Source: Blautia wexlerae
GTDB taxonomy: Bacteria; Bacillota; Clostridia; Lachnospirales; Lachnospiraceae
Assembly (NCBI RefSeq): GCF_013300825.1
Contig: NZ_JAAIMY010000020.1
Span: 1 to 64,000 of the forward strand
Direction of reading: 5' to 3'
DNA length: 64,000 nucleotides
Under the pieces are notes generated by a model. The model did no database searches and had not been told where the DNA came from. It was given only the letters and a program-made list of their open reading frames with translations. The position numbers and the translations under genes were made by a program. Positions within the stretch are counted from its first letter, which is position 1. Every line of letters begins with the position of its first letter. Below, in pieces: positions 54,133-63,106 of this stretch.

Positions 54133-55350
54133 TTATCTTATTCCTGTGATCAGACATTTCGCCCATGGCGGCACCAGTTTCATCTTGTCCGTCCGTTTCA
54201 GAAATACAAATGCAGTCTCATAATCCGGCTTCTGTCCCGGATAAATTCCGTCACCATCTGTAAAATAGATCAGTGCCCTGAGATTCTTCAGTTCTTTTCT
54301 CTCTTTTTCCTGACGGATCAGTTCAAATACAGGGCGAAAATCTGTACCTCCCCTGCCCTGGATCTTAACGTTCCGACTGTATTCCTTCCACTCCTCCTCA
54401 GAATGAATCACATCCACTTTCTGGATAAAACAGTCGCACTGGACGACATATACCTTCATCCTGCTGAAAAAATTCTCTTTTTCACTTAAAATCCCATAAG
54501 TTTCCCCCAGAAATCTCTGTACAGTTTCTCCGGAACATGAACCGGATGTGTCAATGGCGATCACCAGCTCCTCCAGACGGTTTACTTCTTTATACTCCAA
54601 CGGTTCTATCAATGGAATATTCCCATAATGTTCCATTCCAAAGCTATAAAAAATATAATCAAAGCTCTCCGTATCCAGTTCCACTTCCTCCCGAAGTCTG
54701 CAAAACTGCTTCAGAAATTTCCGGTAATCATATTTACTGCGGTAGATCTCATCCAGTTTTTCCTGCTGATTGTTTGTCTGAGTCCCTGCCCTGCTTTGCA
54801 TACCTGTCTTATTCTGTGAGGTATAAGCAAGGATATGTTCCCATTTTTCCTTTATTCTCCTGTCTCCTGATGCCTGTCCGGCAATTCTCTGCCAGAATAT
54901 GTGATCATCAAAAGCATTTGTATTCACCTGTGTATCATCTGATTTTCTTTTCTTCAGGCTAAGTTTGCCTTCTCCGACAGCCTTGTCGATCAGCTGCTCT
55001 ACAAAATAGTCGCATTCCCTGTCCCATTCGCCAAAATCTCTGTCAGGTTCCATGAAAATATGAAGGTACAGACAGTGAAGCAGCATGTGCAGATATCCTC
55101 TTCTTACTGCTGCCGGATCTTCCAGATATTTTTTCATGAGAAATACCGGATTAAAATAAATCAGCTCCCCGTCTGTCCCAATTGTATCAATACTGCTGTC
55201 TGCTTTGTATTCCAGACTTGCAAATGCCCCATCCAGATAAGGAAAATCCAGATACAATTGATTTCTGCAGTTTTGCAGGATTTTTTTTCCGGTAAGTTCC
55301 TGCTCTGTTGTTGTTTTTTTATAGTGAAAAGTCTTTTTTTGGGTATCCAT
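54133..55350 (-). CDS. VWA-like / DUF2201 metallopeptidase-domain protein
   Basis: A 405-aa protein. The N-terminal half resembles DUF2201_N, a degenerate metallopeptidase-like domain, with HMLLHCLYLHIF. The C-terminal part is a VWA fold whose MIDAS is readable as AIDTSGSCSG (DxSxS) with the later GRGGTDFRPVF (Thr-Asp). VWA proteins of this kind work with MoxR ATPases. ATG overlaps the preceding small gene by 32 bp and has weak AAAGATAAAAA before it, implying coupling. Confidence 0.87.
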   Translation of the reverse strand: MDTQKKTFHYKKTTTEQELTGKKILQNCRNQLYLDFPYLDGAFASLEYKADSSIDTIGTDGELIYFNPVFLMKKYLEDPAAVRRGYLHMLLHCLYLHIFMEPDRDFGEWDRECDYFVEQLIDKAVGEGKLSLKKRKSDDTQVNTNAFDDHIFWQRIAGQASGDRRIKEKWEHILAYTSQNKTGMQSRAGTQTNNQQEKLDEIYRSKYDYRKFLKQFCRLREEVELDTESFDYIFYSFGMEHYGNIPLIEPLEYKEVNRLEELVIAIDTSGSCSGETVQRFLGETYGILSEKENFFSRMKVYVVQCDCFIQKVDVIHSEEEWKEYSRNVKIQGRGGTDFRPVFELIRQEKERKELKNLRALIYFTDGDGIYPGQKPDYETAFVFLKRTDKMKLVPPWAKCLITGIR

Positions 55351-55627
55351 ATTTTTTATCTTTCAGATGAAGCAGCCATACCAGAGAACGCAGCTTTGCT
55401 TTTTCCTGTGCACATCTTATAAAATTCTCCAGCTCATTTGCGGAAAACCATCCGCATTTCTCGATCTGCTCCATCCTTTCTGTATCCTCATTCTCTATCA
55501 GAAGCTCCATTACAGAACGTATTCTGAGCTTCAGGTATTTCTGTATCTCCTGATATTTATCGGACTCTCTGTCCGGATTTTCCTGAAAATAAATCTCCAG
55601 AGCCTGTTCAAGCTTTCTGTCCTGCAT
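55319..55627 (-). CDS. hypothetical protein in the VWA/MoxR operon
   Basis: A 102-aa, largely helical, charged protein with a CGWFSANELENFIRCAQE segment; no family recognised. No signal peptide or membrane helix. It is first in the operon, overlaps the VWA gene by 32 bp, and starts after GAGAGGAAGAG. A TGCTATATT extended -10 with TTTAAA 17 bp further upstream lies in the divergent gap to the ABC exporter. Probably a third component of the VWA/MoxR system. Confidence 0.75.
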   Translation of the reverse strand: MQDRKLEQALEIYFQENPDRESDKYQEIQKYLKLRIRSVMELLIENEDTERMEQIEKCGWFSANELENFIRCAQEKAKLRSLVWLLHLKDKKYGYPKKDFSL

Positions 55628-55750
55628 CAGATTCTCTTCCTCTCTTATAGTTCATAACCACAATATAGCACAAAAACGGTTTATTTTAAAGTCCCGTTAT
55701 GTTATTATAAAATCATATATATTCTATCACAGATGAAAGGATTTTATCTT

Positions 55751-57472
55751 ATGAATACTATCAAAAAATTCATCCACTACTATGGTCCGTATAAGGCGGT
55801 CTTTTTTATTGATCTGATATGTGCTGCTGTAATCAGCCTGATAGATCTGGCATATCCTCAGATTCTGCGGACCATGACAAAAACACTGTTCACTCAGGAT
55901 CAGGCAATGATTCTTCAGGCACTGCCTGTGATCGCAGGAGGACTCTTTCTTATGTATATGATCCAGTGTCTCTGCAAATATTATGTAACCTGTCAGGGAC
56001 ACATGATGGGAGCAAATATGGAACGGGATATGCGGCAGGAATTATTTGATCATTACCAGCAGCTTTCATTTTCCTATTACAGTCAGAATAATTCCGGTCA
56101 GATGATGAGCAAGCTGGTCAGTGATCTTTTTGATATTTCCGAGTTTGCACACCATGGTCCTGAAAACCTTTTTATCTCTCTGGTAAAGATCATCGGTGCT
56201 TTTGTCTTTCTTTTCTTTATCAATAAGAAACTGGCATTTCCACTGATTATCCTTGTTATTGTTATGTTTTGGTTTTCCTTTAAGCAGAATGCCCGAATGC
56301 AGACAACTTTTATGGAAAACAGACGTAAGATCGGGGATGTCAATGCAAGTCTCCAGGACACACTTTCCGGTATCCGTGTGGTACAGTCCTTTGCAAATGA
56401 AGATATTGAACATGTTAAATTCAAAAAAAGCAATGAAGCTTTTCTGCTTTCAAAGCGTGATAATTATCGCTGTATGGGAAGCTTTATGAGTTCTAATCTG
56501 TTCTTTCAGGGAATGATGTATCTGGTTACTCTGGTGTATGGCGGTTATCTTATTGCCAACGGAGAAATGCAGACTGCAGATCTTGCCATGTATGCACTTT
56601 ATATTGGAATCTTTATCAGTCCGATCCAGATTCTGGTCGAGCTGGTAGAAATGATGCAAAAAGGTCTTTCAGGCTTCCGCCGTTTCCTTGATGTTATGGA
56701 AACAGAGTCAGAGATCACAGACGCTCCGGATGCCAGGGAACTTACTGATGTGAAGGGACATGTAAGCTATGAGCATGTATCTTTTCATTACAGTGACGAT
56801 AATACACCTGTTCTCAGTGATATCTCTATTGATATCCCTGCCGGAAAGTCTGTGGCACTTGTGGGTCCATCAGGTGGCGGAAAAACTACCATCTGTTCTC
56901 TTCTGCCACGCTTTTATGATGTAACAGAAGGACGGATCACTGTTGATGGAAAAGATATCCGTAGCCTGACTCTGAAGAGTCTCAGAAATAATATCGGAAC
57001 TGTACAGCAGGATGTCTATCTGTTTGACGGTACGATCCGGGATAATATTGCATATGGAAAACCGGGAGCTTCTGATGAAGAGATTATTGCAGCTGCAAAG
57101 CGGGCAAGCATTCATGATTTTATTATGGAACTTCCACAGCAGTATGATACCTATGTCGGAGAACGCGGAACAAGACTTTCGGGCGGTCAGAAACAGAGGA
57201 TTTCCATTGCACGTGTGTTCCTGAAGAATCCGCCGATTCTGATCCTTGATGAAGCTACGAGTGCTCTGGATAATGAGAGTGAACGATGGATCCAGAGAAG
57301 TCTTGAAGAGCTTTCACAGAACCGTACTACTATTACTATCGCGCACAGACTTTCTACGATCAGGGATGCGGATGAGATTATTGTGATTACTGAGGATGGG
57401 ATTGCTGAGAGGGGGACACATGAAGAGCTGTTGGATATGAATGGGGTTTATGCGGCTTATTATAATATGTGA
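55751..57472 (+). CDS. ABC exporter, ATPase-permease fusion
   Basis: A 573-aa half-transporter of the MsbA/LmrA type. Six helices in about 1-320, then the ATPase with Walker A VGPSGGGKTT, signature RLSGGQKQRI, Walker B ILILDEATSALD and H-loop IAHRLST. It exports lipids, drugs or peptides as a homodimer. ATG at 55751 follows AAAGGATTTTATCTT; an ATG six codons earlier lies before that ribosome site. Single gene on the plus strand, divergent from the VWA operon and convergent with pfk. Confidence 0.93.
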   Translation: MNTIKKFIHYYGPYKAVFFIDLICAAVISLIDLAYPQILRTMTKTLFTQDQAMILQALPVIAGGLFLMYMIQCLCKYYVTCQGHMMGANMERDMRQELFDHYQQLSFSYYSQNNSGQMMSKLVSDLFDISEFAHHGPENLFISLVKIIGAFVFLFFINKKLAFPLIILVIVMFWFSFKQNARMQTTFMENRRKIGDVNASLQDTLSGIRVVQSFANEDIEHVKFKKSNEAFLLSKRDNYRCMGSFMSSNLFFQGMMYLVTLVYGGYLIANGEMQTADLAMYALYIGIFISPIQILVELVEMMQKGLSGFRRFLDVMETESEITDAPDARELTDVKGHVSYEHVSFHYSDDNTPVLSDISIDIPAGKSVALVGPSGGGKTTICSLLPRFYDVTEGRITVDGKDIRSLTLKSLRNNIGTVQQDVYLFDGTIRDNIAYGKPGASDEEIIAAAKRASIHDFIMELPQQYDTYVGERGTRLSGGQKQRISIARVFLKNPPILILDEATSALDNESERWIQRSLEELSQNRTTITIAHRLSTIRDADEIIVITEDGIAERGTHEELLDMNGVYAAYYNM

Positions 57473-57486
57473 TTTGTCTGACGGAT

Positions 57487-57512
57487 GCGCAGGAAAATTA
57501 ATTTTCCTGCGC
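57487..57512. terminator. 26-bp perfect palindrome between convergent genes
   Basis: GCGCAGGAAAATTAATTTTCCTGCGC is exactly self-complementary, located between the exporter stop and the pfk stop. It has no U tract, but position suggests a shared end signal. Confidence 0.6.
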
Positions 57513-57525
57513 TGTTATAATGATA

Positions 57526-58758
57526 CTATTTGCGGTATACGAATGACGGGAGGCCGTCTTCGCCACAGGGGATCTGTACTGTTCCCTGGATCAGGGGGCG
57601 GGCATAGTTTATGAAAGCTTCGGTGACGTCAGATCCGTCTTCTGTGATCCACTCTGATGGAACTGTTTTTTCTTCGTTGCAGATGGCATTGACGTCTTCA
57701 AGATCGCATTCCATGGTATAGGTTCCGTCAGAGGTTTCTTTGCGGATAAATGAGATCATTTTTCCTGTTTCGCCGTTGAGGGCTGCCTTTACGCCGAATT
57801 CTCCGGCTTTGATGGCTTCCTGCTGATCTGTAGCTGACATCATAGATGCAGAGCAGCGTTGGCTGACGTTGAGTTCTACAGAACGGGCTTTTACACCAAG
57901 GCGATTTCTGACAAGGTTTTCGAGATATTTACCACAGCCTGCCAACATTTTGTGTCCAAAGGTATCAGTACCTACGGAATTGTCGTATTCACAGATAAAT
58001 GTGCCCTTGTCGTCATGGATTCCTTCTGATACGCAGACAATGACATTGCAGTTTTTCTCAAAGGATTTCTCTACTGATTTAAGAAATTCTTCCTGGTCAA
58101 AGGCTGTTTCCGGAAGGTAGATGAGAAGAGGGTTGTCTCCTGTATATTTGCGGGCAAGTGCAGATGCAGCAGTGAGCCATCCTGCGTGGCGGCCCATAAT
58201 TTCTATAATCGTTACGGATTTCTTTTCATAAACATTTGCATCTATGGTAATCTCGCGGACTGTAGAAGCTACATATCTGGCTGCACTTCCAAATCCCGGA
58301 GTATGGTCTGTATGAACCAGATCATTGTCGATTGTTTTTGGTTCTCCGAGGATACGGATATCACTGCCTGTCTGCGCAGCATAACGGGAAAGTTTGCTCA
58401 CCGTATCCATGGAATCATTTCCACCGATATAGAAGAACCAGCCAATATTCATTTCTTCAAATTTTTTAAAAAGTCTTGGATAAACCGGATCTTCCAGTGA
58501 TTCCGGCAATTTATAGCGGCAGGAACCAAGATAAGCACCTGGTGTGACTTTCAGACCGTCAAGTTTCTCTCCCGGAAGTGCTTCGGCAAAGTCAAGAACT
58601 GTTCCATTTAAAAATCCTTCAATTCCGTTTATCATTCCGTAAACATGCTCAATAGCTTCCGGATGGCGCATTCCCTCGGATACAACTCCGTAAAGGCTGC
58701 TGTTAATTACTGCGGTAGGACCGCCGGACTGACCGACGATCAGATTCTTTCTGGACAT
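57526..58758 (-). CDS. 6-phosphofructokinase, pyrophosphate-type
   Basis: A 410-aa PFK. GGNDSMDT replaces the GGDGS of ATP-dependent enzymes and PKTIDND carries the Lys that in characterised enzymes favours pyrophosphate; IMGRHAGW is the fructose 6-phosphate site. Likely a reversible PPi-dependent enzyme giving fructose 1,6-bisphosphate, the substrate of the aldolase in this window. ATG follows ACAGGAGGTTTCTT. Preceded by a hairpin, so it has an independent promoter or read-through from the permease. Confidence 0.92.
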   Translation of the reverse strand: MSRKNLIVGQSGGPTAVINSSLYGVVSEGMRHPEAIEHVYGMINGIEGFLNGTVLDFAEALPGEKLDGLKVTPGAYLGSCRYKLPESLEDPVYPRLFKKFEEMNIGWFFYIGGNDSMDTVSKLSRYAAQTGSDIRILGEPKTIDNDLVHTDHTPGFGSAARYVASTVREITIDANVYEKKSVTIIEIMGRHAGWLTAASALARKYTGDNPLLIYLPETAFDQEEFLKSVEKSFEKNCNVIVCVSEGIHDDKGTFICEYDNSVGTDTFGHKMLAGCGKYLENLVRNRLGVKARSVELNVSQRCSASMMSATDQQEAIKAGEFGVKAALNGETGKMISFIRKETSDGTYTMECDLEDVNAICNEEKTVPSEWITEDGSDVTEAFINYARPLIQGTVQIPCGEDGLPSFVYRK

Positions 58759-58837
58759 AAGAAACCTCCTGTATCGTTTGATTTAATGTGATTGCTTTTC
58801 ATTATATCATACAACTGCCTTCCATAGCAATTCAATA

Positions 58838-58877
58838 AAAAGGTGTGTTCCCACATCCCCCTGTGAAAGCACACCTT
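58838..58877 (-). terminator. terminator of the NCS2 permease gene
   Basis: AAGGTGTG and CACACCTT pair, followed by TTTATTG in minus-strand sense, 27 bases past the permease stop. Confidence 0.85.
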
Positions 58878-58903
58878 ATATTTCCCATATTCAGTTTCTG
58901 TTT

Positions 58904-60295
58904 TTATTCCCCGAATTCCCTGTGGTCTTCTTCCAGTTTCTGTTCTATTTTAATCTTTTTTTTTGCCTCTTCTTTCTGCTCATCCCGTGTTTTCGGAAGG
59001 ATCACATTAAGCATTACTGCAATAATAGTTGCAAGGACAACCGGTGATTTACCGAAAATTGTTGTTACCCATGTGGGAAAGCTTGCAAGTGCTGCTGTTG
59101 CCTGAGATACACCCATTCCCAGTGCAGCTGCGAGTCCTACGATAGATGAATTACGGTAATCCATCTCAGCAGAAGCAACCAGCTTCATACCTGTCATTGC
59201 GATCGATGCAAATACAGACACAGTTGCACCGCCCAGTACACACTGAGGAATCGTTGTCAGGATAGCTGAGAATTTCGGAACCAGACCTGCTATACCGAGA
59301 ATTGCAGCTGCAAGTCCCAATACCCAACGGTTGATAACCTTTGTAGTTGTAACAATACCAACGTTCTGGCTGTATGTTGCTGTGGGAAGTCCGCCGAGCA
59401 ATGCGCCTACAACGTTAGAAAGACCATAACCAACGATTCCACGCTGCAGTTCATCATCCTTAGGTGTTCTGTCCATAGCTCCGATCGTAGTCGCTGAATA
59501 ATCACCGATTGCCTGAATAGAGTTGATAGCAAATAAAATTCCCAGTGCAACACAGGAAGACGGCTCAAACTGTACTCCAAAATGCATCAGAGATGGAAGC
59601 TGACAGACACCTGCTTCCCCTATGCTTGAGAAATCTACCATTCCAAACGGAATAGAAACCAGATATCCCACTATAATACCGATCAGAATAGATGCCAGTT
59701 TCCAGATTCCCTTTCCAAAATGATTCAGAGCTGTAACAACGATCAGCGTGAAAAATGCAATTGCCCAGTTCTGCCAGGATCCGTAATTCGGACTGCTGGT
59801 ACCGCCTGCCATATAATTAATGGCAGTCGGATACAGGGAAAGACCGATGGTAAATACGACTGTTCCTGTGATTAGCGGCGGGAAAAATACCCGAATCTTC
59901 TTGACCAGCAAACCCATAACAACTGCTACGATACCACCAACAATCTCCGCACCCATGATTGCTGCTATTCCATACGATTCCGCTATCGCCTGCATACTTG
60001 GCACGTAAGCAAAGCTGACACCCATGATAATAGGCAGGCCTGAGCCAATTGCAAATTTCGCCTTTCCGCCAATCGGAAACAGCTGAAGCAAAGTTGACAA
60101 TGCTGCAATGACCAGTGCCGACTGGATCAGGATAACCTGGTCTTCTCTGGAGAGTCCGCCTGGAACTGCTCCGGAAACGATGATCGCCGGTGTGACACAG
60201 CCAACGATCATAGCTACGACATGCTGCATGGCAAGGGGAAAAGCCTCACTCATGCGGGGGATTCCGTCAGTTTCAAAAATACTGCCTCTCTTCAT
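58904..60295 (-). CDS. uracil-xanthine permease family transporter (NCS2)
   Basis: A 463-aa transporter with 14 predicted segments. MQHVVAMIVGCVTPAIIVS at the start, the QAIGDYSAT and GLPTATYSQNVG signatures identify the NCS2 xanthine/uric acid subgroup. It brings purine bases in by proton symport, which would feed hpt. ATG at 60295 follows TTGGGAGGCAATT; the frame is open 31 codons further with no site. No purine riboswitch precedes it. Confidence 0.92.
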   Translation of the reverse strand: MKRGSIFETDGIPRMSEAFPLAMQHVVAMIVGCVTPAIIVSGAVPGGLSREDQVILIQSALVIAALSTLLQLFPIGGKAKFAIGSGLPIIMGVSFAYVPSMQAIAESYGIAAIMGAEIVGGIVAVVMGLLVKKIRVFFPPLITGTVVFTIGLSLYPTAINYMAGGTSSPNYGSWQNWAIAFFTLIVVTALNHFGKGIWKLASILIGIIVGYLVSIPFGMVDFSSIGEAGVCQLPSLMHFGVQFEPSSCVALGILFAINSIQAIGDYSATTIGAMDRTPKDDELQRGIVGYGLSNVVGALLGGLPTATYSQNVGIVTTTKVINRWVLGLAAAILGIAGLVPKFSAILTTIPQCVLGGATVSVFASIAMTGMKLVASAEMDYRNSSIVGLAAALGMGVSQATAALASFPTWVTTIFGKSPVVLATIIAVMLNVILPKTRDEQKEEAKKKIKIEQKLEEDHREFGE

Positions 60296-60321
60296 AATTG
60301 CCTCCCAATTTCTTTTGTACG

Positions 60322-60350
60322 ATTGTAACATTTTTTGTCCAAAAAAACAA
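60322..60350 (-). promoter_or_regulatory. promoter of the NCS2 permease gene
   Basis: TTGTTT, 17-bp spacer, TACAAT on the minus strand. A TTAGAC/GTCTAA inverted repeat lies just upstream, a possible operator. Confidence 0.65.
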
Positions 60351-60455
60351 TTAGACAACCTAATTATTTTTGGTCTAAAACTATACAATATTTTATCTTA
60401 AAATTTGGTTATTATTTTATCTTTTATATGTATTTTCCAGTATTTCATAAACCTT

Positions 60456-62177
60456 TCAGCTTATAAGCTCAAATGTCCGATACAGATCCAGTCTTCCATA
60501 TCCCCATCCCGGATTGGGGTATTCCATCTGTTCTTCTCTCACTGCCCCTTTCTGCAGATAAAATTTCACTGTATTTCCCGATGCATAGGGAATATTTCCT
60601 CTCACGATCGCCCATTCCAACACCAATGCTGCTGCTCCTGCAGTAATAGCCGAAGAAAGACTGCTTCCCGAAGCCTTTCCAAACGCCCCTCCCGGCAACG
60701 GAATGAACAAATCTACTCCCGGTGCTGCCAAATCAGGTGTCACCTGATTGTTTGGAGTAAACCCTCTCCCAGCCTGAAAATACAGACTGTTGTCCAGATA
60801 CTGATAAGCTGTTGCCGTAATACTTCTGGTTGAATCGCCGGGTGCAGTAACAGTTATATAAGGTGTAGACTCCAGAAAATAAGTGTCCGGCGAAATCAGT
60901 CCTTGCACCGGAAGCCACATGTGAAACCTGCTTCCCGATATTCCTTTTTTACTGACATTTACCTTCCAGATACCTGCTGCCGGATGAAAGAAGCGAAAAT
61001 AAATCAGCTGTTTCCCGGTCATCCGCTCCATCTTTACGTAATTGACCAGCACTTTCGTCTCCACAAAAATGAAACTTAATTCCTGAGTACCTGCACCAAG
61101 AGAACTGCTCACATACAGCTTTTCTCCTGCCGGTGACTGTAACGATATCCCATAGTCATCCGGCGGATCTCCCCAAAATTCCATGGAAAATCCTTCTTCT
61201 TTATCCGCAATACGAAGTTCAACAGTATCCTGATTTTTCACATAGTCCAACTCTGCTGTATAATGATGCTGTGCTGCACCCTCATTTCCTGCTGCCACAG
61301 ATACTGATACCTGAGAATCTTCATTAATATAATCTACATATCGACTCAGCTCACTGTCACCAACATGTGCGCTCTGATTGGTGCCAAGTCCCAGACAAAC
61401 GGAAACCGGCATTCCCATCTCTTGTGCCATCTTCACTGCAAAAGAAATCCCCAGCATAATGTCGTCTTCCTGAAATACCGGTGCCTGTGGCGGATACTGG
61501 TAAAATTTTCTCAGATAGGATTTTGCTTTCTTTAATTTCACCACAATGATCGTTGCTTTCGGAGCTGCTCCTGAGAAATTTTCTGTGGGTACAAAATTGC
61601 CTGCTGCCAGCCCTGCCATAGCTGTACCATGTCCGTTCTCATCCAATGAGGGTACAATCTCCTGTGGATTCTCCGACAGCAATGCCTGATTAATTTCCTC
61701 TCCGGTAAAAACCTTTCCATAAGGAACCTGTTCATCCTCATTTCCCGGAATTGTCTGATCCCAGATATATGCAATACGGCTTACATCTCCGTTTCGAAAG
61801 ATTGGATTCAGATAATCAATCCCGGAATCAATCACTGCGATCACTGTGCCCTCTCCCTGAAGTTTCAGATAGGGATGATTATGTAACCGCGTAATCCCGG
61901 ATGAATTTAATGCATCCGCATCCATAAATGTATAACACTTCGGCAAAGATGCATACGTATAGGAATTAATTTCCAGCGGACCAATCTCATTCAGCGGAAT
62001 ATATAGAATTCCAAACAATTCATTCACAGGAAGAAATTTTCCACCCATATTCTGTCCATGTTTTATAATAAAATCCCCGTACTCTTCATCCTGTGCCGGC
62101 GGTATTGACGGCTCAGCATGAATGCCCGGGGGGTTTTCCTGCTGTATCTGCACTTCAAAATCGTCAGGTCCGAACAT
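60456..62177 (-). CDS. S8 subtilisin-like protease, Csp type
   Basis: A 573-aa serine protease resembling the clostridial Csp germination proteases: a short N-terminal prodomain, catalytic domain and jellyroll insertion. The triad is complete: Asp117 in VIDSGID, His183 in NGHGTAMAG and Ser506 in SGSSLSSA. Csp enzymes activate the spore cortex hydrolase SleC; some act in germinant sensing as inactive forms. No signal peptide, as for Csp. ATG at 62177 follows CCAGGAGGACAGTA. Downstream of lgt by 140 bp. Alternative: a different cytosolic S8 protease. Confidence 0.88.
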   Translation of the reverse strand: MFGPDDFEVQIQQENPPGIHAEPSIPPAQDEEYGDFIIKHGQNMGGKFLPVNELFGILYIPLNEIGPLEINSYTYASLPKCYTFMDADALNSSGITRLHNHPYLKLQGEGTVIAVIDSGIDYLNPIFRNGDVSRIAYIWDQTIPGNEDEQVPYGKVFTGEEINQALLSENPQEIVPSLDENGHGTAMAGLAAGNFVPTENFSGAAPKATIIVVKLKKAKSYLRKFYQYPPQAPVFQEDDIMLGISFAVKMAQEMGMPVSVCLGLGTNQSAHVGDSELSRYVDYINEDSQVSVSVAAGNEGAAQHHYTAELDYVKNQDTVELRIADKEEGFSMEFWGDPPDDYGISLQSPAGEKLYVSSSLGAGTQELSFIFVETKVLVNYVKMERMTGKQLIYFRFFHPAAGIWKVNVSKKGISGSRFHMWLPVQGLISPDTYFLESTPYITVTAPGDSTRSITATAYQYLDNSLYFQAGRGFTPNNQVTPDLAAPGVDLFIPLPGGAFGKASGSSLSSAITAGAAALVLEWAIVRGNIPYASGNTVKFYLQKGAVREEQMEYPNPGWGYGRLDLYRTFELIS

Positions 62178-62317
62178 TACTGTCCTCCTGGATTTTTTAT
62201 ACATGATATGTGAGATATTTATTTTTTATGATGAGATGATTTCAACCGAGGCAGGTAAATCCCCTGCAGAGGCTGCAAATATCTGTCTGACTTCATAACT
62301 ATAAAGATACTGATCAG

Positions 62318-63076
62318 TTACTGATCCTGTTTTATACTTTTCATAGAAGCCAGCAATAATATAGCTCCCGCTATTGCCGTAAAAATACTGATAAACTGGG
62401 AAGTTGACAGTATTCCAACACTTCCTCTCTCAATATCCCCTCTGAAAAATTCGATCACAAACCTTCCAATACTATAACAGATCAGATAACATGCTGCCAC
62501 CTGACCATCTGCTTTCTTATGCTTTGCCACATAAAGTAACAGGAAAAAATGTACGAAATCCAGAATACTGGAATATATCTGTGTAGGAATCAGGGAAATA
62601 TTGTTGGGCGCAAAATCTGAATCCTTAAAAATTACAGCAAGTGTGCCTGCTGTCTCTTTCCCATAGCAGCAGCCTGCCAAAAAACAACCAATCCTTCCAA
62701 ATCCCTGTGCCAGTGCAATGGACGGCATCATCAGATCAAAATACTCCAGAAATTTCAGCCTCTTTATCCTGCAGTACAGCCAACCGATCAAAATCCCACC
62801 GATAATCCCACCATAAACCACAAAACCGTCTGAACCGATCATCTGTCGTGGATTCTGGAGAAACTCTTTCCAGTTGGTGATCCAGAACAGGATTTTTGCA
62901 GAAGCAAATCCTCCGATGGCACACCACACTACAAGATAAAAAATATGTTCATATGCCAGATGCAACCTTCTTGCCCTCTGCTCAGCTACAAACCAGGCCG
63001 CCAGCACACCCATTGCGATCATAAAACCATAACCGTAAACTGTCAGCGGACCTATATGCAATAATTCATTGTGCAT
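62318..63076 (-). CDS. lgt: prolipoprotein diacylglyceryl transferase
   Basis: A 252-aa seven-helix enzyme that adds diacylglycerol to the lipobox Cys of prolipoproteins. VVYGGIIGGILIGW and the signature GFGRIGCFLAGCCYG (variant of GRxGNFxNxExxG, common in clostridia) are visible; the C-terminal FVIEFFRGD is also typical. ATG at 63076 follows GAAAGGATTTGAGA. Between the Csp-like protease and the arginase-family gene; only loosely linked to either. Confidence 0.93.
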   Translation of the reverse strand: MHNELLHIGPLTVYGYGFMIAMGVLAAWFVAEQRARRLHLAYEHIFYLVVWCAIGGFASAKILFWITNWKEFLQNPRQMIGSDGFVVYGGIIGGILIGWLYCRIKRLKFLEYFDLMMPSIALAQGFGRIGCFLAGCCYGKETAGTLAVIFKDSDFAPNNISLIPTQIYSSILDFVHFFLLLYVAKHKKADGQVAACYLICYSIGRFVIEFFRGDIERGSVGILSTSQFISIFTAIAGAILLLASMKSIKQDQ

Positions 63077-63106
63077 TCTCAAATCCTTTCTACTACAAAA
63101 CATCAA

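Noticed and set aside
60296-60455. Purine riboswitch upstream of the NCS2 permease
   Set aside because: Such permeases often have one, but none of the conserved junction or loop sequences is present; only a promoter and a short inverted repeat are seen.
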